The notes under the pieces are model-generated. The model did no database searches, had not been told where the DNA came from, and was given only the letters and a program-made list of their open reading frames with translations. A DNA stretch of 9,212 bases from Actinomycetes bacterium (GTDB lineage: Bacteria; Actinomycetota; Thermoleophilia; BMS3ABIN01): the NCBI GenBank assembly GCA_021790075.1, contig JAJYIN010000076.1, forward strand, positions 1 through 9,212. The letters run 5' to 3'. This document shows positions 7,074 through 9,212 of this stretch, in pieces (position 1 is the stretch's first letter; each line of letters opens with the position of its first letter). The position numbers and the translations under genes were made by a program.

Positions 7074-7408
7074 AAGAATTTTGCCAGTTCTTCCACCGCC
7101 CTGGCAACCAGCTCATCGGGCTTGAGCCCGTCTGTTTGCAAATGGATGTCGGCCCGCGCCCGCGCCAGCTTGAGCCGTTCGCGCTGGGCCTTTAGCTGCT
7201 CCGGATTCCAGCCCGTTTCCTTGCGCCGGGCGACCGCCTGGTCGCTGGCATCCAGATAGATGACCAGGTCCGGCCGGGAGTGGAGGAAAAGATCGGGCAC
7301 CAGCGAGTGTTCCTGGGCCACGGGGCGGGCCTCGTAACCAAGCTTGGACAGGCCCGCGGCCAGGATCGATTTGCCGGACCCGCAAACGCCGACGATAACG
7401 ATCCGCAT
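7070..7408 (-). CDS. Small P-loop nucleotide-binding protein (kinase-like), function unknown
   Basis: A 112-residue protein with a clear Walker A loop right at the N-terminus, GVCGSGKS (7-14), and a Walker B-like hydrophobic strand ending in aspartate, DLVIYLDAS (47-55). Arg/Lys-rich residues (R61, R62, K63) follow where nucleotide kinases have a lid, then a helical QLKAQRERLKLARARAD segment (71-87). It also has an AQEHSLVPDL motif (31-40). The build resembles shikimate- or adenylate-kinase-like folds but is very short, so substrate and even catalysis are uncertain. I chose the ATG at 7408 because GAGG stands 5 bases upstream and the P-loop begins at residue 7; a TTG at 7510 would add 34 residues with no resemblance to the fold and no ribosome site. 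It follows the phosphatase gene after 107 bases and its stop codon lies inside the secDF promoter. I do not recognise a named family. Confidence 0.75.
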   Translation of the reverse strand: MRIVIVGVCGSGKSILAAGLSKLGYEARPVAQEHSLVPDLFLHSRPDLVIYLDASDQAVARRKETGWNPEQLKAQRERLKLARARADIHLQTDGLKPDELVARAVEELAKFF

Positions 7409-7515
7409 GCTGACCTCGGTTCTCTTGCCAGACCAATCCCCGCTCGACGAGGAGCGGGCCACCCTGCAACCTGCCCGAGCAGGTGCCGCCGCAACCAATT
7501 CCTGATGCAACCGGT
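7409..7515 (-). promoter_or_regulatory. Structured 107-base leader of the P-loop gene
   Basis: Two strong hairpins stand in tandem between the phosphatase stop and the P-loop start: ACCTGC-TCGG-GCAGGT (7469-7484, 6 bp) and CCCGCTC-CTCGTC-GAGCGGG (7439-7458, 7 bp). The hexamer GGTTGC also occurs three times on the minus strand (7507-7512, 7491-7496, 7466-7471). There is no U-tract, and no promoter I can support. It does not match a riboswitch class I can recognise. Confidence 0.4.
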
Positions 7516-8223
7516 CTAGAGCGGATACCGCATGCTCATCTCCCGGATGCCGGTTTCGTCGCCGCGGCGGGAAACGATGAACGCCGCCGCGGTCATATCG
7601 TCCCCGGGCCGGCCCTGGTCACGTTCCACGGCCCAGTTCAGCAGGCCCCGGCTGATGACGGAGGCCGGCTGCCCCCGGAGGCCGGCAGCCAGGCCGCCCA
7701 GGTCATCGATCGTCACCGGGTTGCCGCCGGCGCGGCCGGCCACCAGGATGCCATCGGAAAACGTCAGCAGCATGCGGGGCTCCTTGAGCGGCATCTGGAC
7801 GATATGAGGCCGGATCATCCGCTGCGTGCCGATGGGGAAGGTCTCCTGGCCCAGCAGTTCGATGCGGCCGGATTCCTCCAGGACGATGACCGGGCAGTTG
7901 GAATTGCGCGAAACGACCAGCTGGTCGTGGTCGGTGTCGGCGGAGATGATGGTAAGGGTGGCGGAAACCTGGGCCCGCCGCCGGGCGTAGAGTGCGTCGT
8001 GCACCGCCCGGGCCACAGCGCCGTCGCGGGCGCCATCGGCAATCAGCGAGATGGCCTTGGAAACCACAAACGAACTGATCGCCTTGGCCGGGGCGCCCGA
8101 GCCCTGGCCGTCGGAAAGCACCAGGCTGACGCCGCCGTTGGGGCGCTCGGTGACCTCGACCGTGTCGCCCCCCGGTGACACGCCGTACTTATCGATCTTG
8201 CTGACGGCCAGTTCGAGCTGCAC
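7516..8223 (-). CDS. Stand-alone SpoIIE/PP2C-type serine/threonine phosphatase
   Basis: A 235-residue protein that is essentially one SpoIIE-type PP2C domain, the metal-dependent phosphatase family that in other bacteria acts on phosphoserine or phosphothreonine of anti-sigma-factor antagonists and similar regulators. Visible motifs in order: GGD (18-20), LSDGQGSG (36-43), LLTFSDGI (152-159) and PGDDMTAA (206-213); aspartates D20, D38, D157 and D208/D209 would hold the two metal ions, so activity is expected. There is no sensor, HAMP or membrane segment, so it must be controlled by a partner or by expression. The start is GTG at 8223, with GAGG about 11 bases upstream and only 6 bases after the yajC stop, so it belongs to the yajC transcript. 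No kinase or anti-sigma gene of the usual partner type is in the window; the target is unknown. Confidence 0.85.
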   Translation of the reverse strand: MQLELAVSKIDKYGVSPGGDTVEVTERPNGGVSLVLSDGQGSGAPAKAISSFVVSKAISLIADGARDGAVARAVHDALYARRRAQVSATLTIISADTDHDQLVVSRNSNCPVIVLEESGRIELLGQETFPIGTQRMIRPHIVQMPLKEPRMLLTFSDGILVAGRAGGNPVTIDDLGGLAAGLRGQPASVISRGLLNWAVERDQGRPGDDMTAAAFIVSRRGDETGIREMSMRYPL

Positions 8224-8229
8224 GGGGGG

Positions 8230-8595
8230 TTAGTCCTCTTCTTCCCCGGTCTCCTCCGGTTCGGCCTCCAGCTGGGCCGCCTCATCGGCGCTGATCACCC
8301 GGGCAATGGAGTTGCGCAGAAGTTTGACTTCGGTCTTCTTGGCGATCTCGACCATGACGTAGTCTTCCTTCACGCGGGTGACGGTGCCGAAGAGGCCGCC
8401 GGCGGTCATTACCTCGTTGCCCTTGCGCACGGAAGAAACCAGCTCGTTATGAGCCCGCTTCTGCTTTTGCTGCGGGCGAATGAGCAGGAAATAAAAGATG
8501 CCGACGAAGACGACCAGGATAATAATGGTCGTGTAGTTGCCCAGGCTGCTGCCGCCGTCCGTCTGGGCCGCCAGGAACGCGAATGCGGAAATCAA
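8230..8595 (-). CDS. yajC: Preprotein translocase accessory subunit YajC
   Basis: YajC is the small membrane protein that associates with SecDF at the Sec translocon. The 121 residues have the family layout: a short N-terminus, one membrane helix (about 22-39), the signature RPQQKQKR (40-47), the conserved VRKGNEVMTAGGLFGTV (56-72), a short beta-rich domain, and an acidic tail rich in Glu (about 104-121) that is more pronounced than usual. The start is TTG at 8595: AGGAG lies 5 bases upstream, there is no ATG before residue 63, and the membrane helix needs this start. It lies 75 bases after tgt, with a strong hairpin between them, and 6 bases before the phosphatase gene. Confidence 0.95.
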   Translation of the reverse strand: MISAFAFLAAQTDGGSSLGNYTTIIILVVFVGIFYFLLIRPQQKQKRAHNELVSSVRKGNEVMTAGGLFGTVTRVKEDYVMVEIAKKTEVKLLRNSIARVISADEAAQLEAEPEETGEEED

Positions 8596-8640
8596 GTCTG
8601 CTCCTTTCTCGGTTGATCTGACTATTGTTTGATTCGTTGG

Positions 8641-8663
8641 CCGGACGCCGCTGCGGCGTCCGG
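8641..8663 (-). terminator. Perfect 10-bp hairpin between tgt and yajC
   Basis: CCGGACGCCG (8641-8650) and CGGCGTCCGG (8654-8663) form a perfect 10-bp, nearly all-GC stem with a 3-base loop, starting 7 bases after the tgt stop. No T-run follows on either side, so it is not a classical intrinsic terminator. It may be a partial terminator, an RNA-processing barrier or an mRNA-stability element that sets different levels for tgt and yajC. Confidence 0.5.
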
Positions 8664-8670
8664 TAACATT

Positions 8671-9212
8671 CTATACCTGGGGCGCGGATTTTTTGAACTC
8701 GGCGAAACGCCCCGCCAGGATGGCCTCCCTGGCATGCCGGGTCAAGTCTAACAAAAAAGTGACATTGTGTAGAGAGAGGAGATGCAACCCCAGGATCTCC
8801 TTCTGGCTCACCAGGTGACGCAGGTAGGCGCGGCTGAAGTGGCGGCAGCAGTAGCAGCCGCAGCCGGCGTCCAGGGGGCCGTCCTGGCCGGCGAAGCCGG
8901 CGTTGCGAAGGTTGAGGCGCCCCTCGCTGGTAAAGGCGCTGCCGTTGCGCGCCACCCGCGTGGGCAGCACGCAGTCGAACATGTCGATGCCGGCGGCGAT
9001 GGCGTCCAGGATGCCCCGGGGGTCTCCCAGGCCCATGAAATAACGGGGCCGGTCCGCCGGCAGCAGGGAGGCCGTGTAGCTCATCGTCTCCAGCATGGCC
9101 CCGCGCTCCTCGCCCACGCTCAGGCCCCCGATGGCGTATCCGGGAAAACCGATCTCCCGGGTGCGCTCCACGCTCTCGCGGCGCAGCTCCAAGTCCGTCC
9201 CCCCCTGGATGA
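8671..9212 (-). CDS. tgt: Queuine/preQ1 tRNA-ribosyltransferase, C-terminal part (start outside window)
   Basis: Swaps the guanine at the wobble position (34) of GUN-anticodon tRNAs for preQ1 (bacteria) in queuosine synthesis. Only the last 179 residues are inside the window; the frame runs through the right edge. A TTG at 9190-9192 is an internal Leu codon, not the start, since the conserved IQGG motif lies before it. Visible: IQGG just inside the edge, GYAIGGLSVGE (substrate pocket), PRYFMGLGDP, the catalytic block GIDMFDCVLPTRVARNG with the nucleophilic aspartate of MFDC, and zinc ligands CGCYCC followed downstream by the His of LHN. The extra Cys within the zinc motif is a minor variation. 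The protein ends with a normal C-terminus at 8671. It is the upstream partner of yajC in the common tgt-yajC-secDF order. Confidence 0.96.
   Translation of the reverse strand, partial: IQGGTDLELRRESVERTREIGFPGYAIGGLSVGEERGAMLETMSYTASLLPADRPRYFMGLGDPRGILDAIAAGIDMFDCVLPTRVARNGSAFTSEGRLNLRNAGFAGQDGPLDAGCGCYCCRHFSRAYLRHLVSQKEILGLHLLSLHNVTFLLDLTRHAREAILAGRFAEFKKSAPQV

Noticed and set aside
7409..7510. N-terminal extension of the P-loop protein from a TTG at 7510
   Set aside because: No ribosome site at the TTG, the added residues do not resemble the fold, and the ATG at 7408 has a good ribosome site directly before the P-loop.
7409..7515. Riboswitch in the P-loop gene leader
   Set aside because: Two hairpins are clear, but no consensus core of a known class is recognisable, so only a structured leader is claimed.

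Overview
This is a GC-rich bacterial window in which nearly all supported genes lie on the minus strand, so it reads from right to left. The order is tgt (cut by the right edge), yajC, a stand-alone SpoIIE/PP2C-type phosphatase, a very small P-loop nucleotide-binding protein, secD, secF, a phasin-like coiled-coil protein, a UbiB/AarF-family kinase-like protein, and a membrane-anchored HAMP-GAF-GGDEF diguanylate cyclase. At the far left an Ala/Pro-rich plus-strand reading frame may be the tail of a convergent gene.

Right part (about 7070-9212): tgt and yajC are the first two members of the widely conserved tgt-yajC-secD-secF cluster. Two genes not normally part of that cluster sit between yajC and secD. 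The phosphatase follows yajC by 6 bases and keeps its metal-binding aspartates. The 112-residue P-loop protein follows after a 107-base spacer that holds two strong hairpins.

Middle (about 4617-7073): secD and secF overlap by ATGA and encode a split two-protein SecDF. A sigma70-like promoter with a perfect TTGACA box overlaps the stop codon of the P-loop gene. Its predicted transcript begins at a hairpin followed by eight U residues just before the secD ribosome site. This could be the terminator of the upstream operon, an attenuator for secDF, or both.

Left part (about 353-4616): a second unit starts with a 167-base leader carrying hairpins near a strong ribosome site, then phasin-like gene, UbiB-family gene (6-base gap) and, after 143 bases, the diguanylate cyclase. 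The UbiB protein has two C-terminal membrane segments and the cyclase is membrane-anchored, so the window as a whole is about the membrane: protein translocation, a membrane-bound atypical kinase and c-di-GMP signalling.

Taxonomy cannot be settled from the sequence alone. The GC-rich codon use, the separate SecD and SecF proteins with a SecD motif of the LGLDLQGGLEV type, and the SpoIIE-type phosphatase would fit a deep-branching Actinomycetota or Chloroflexota lineage; this is an inference. No tRNA, rRNA, CRISPR array, insertion sequence or attachment site was seen.
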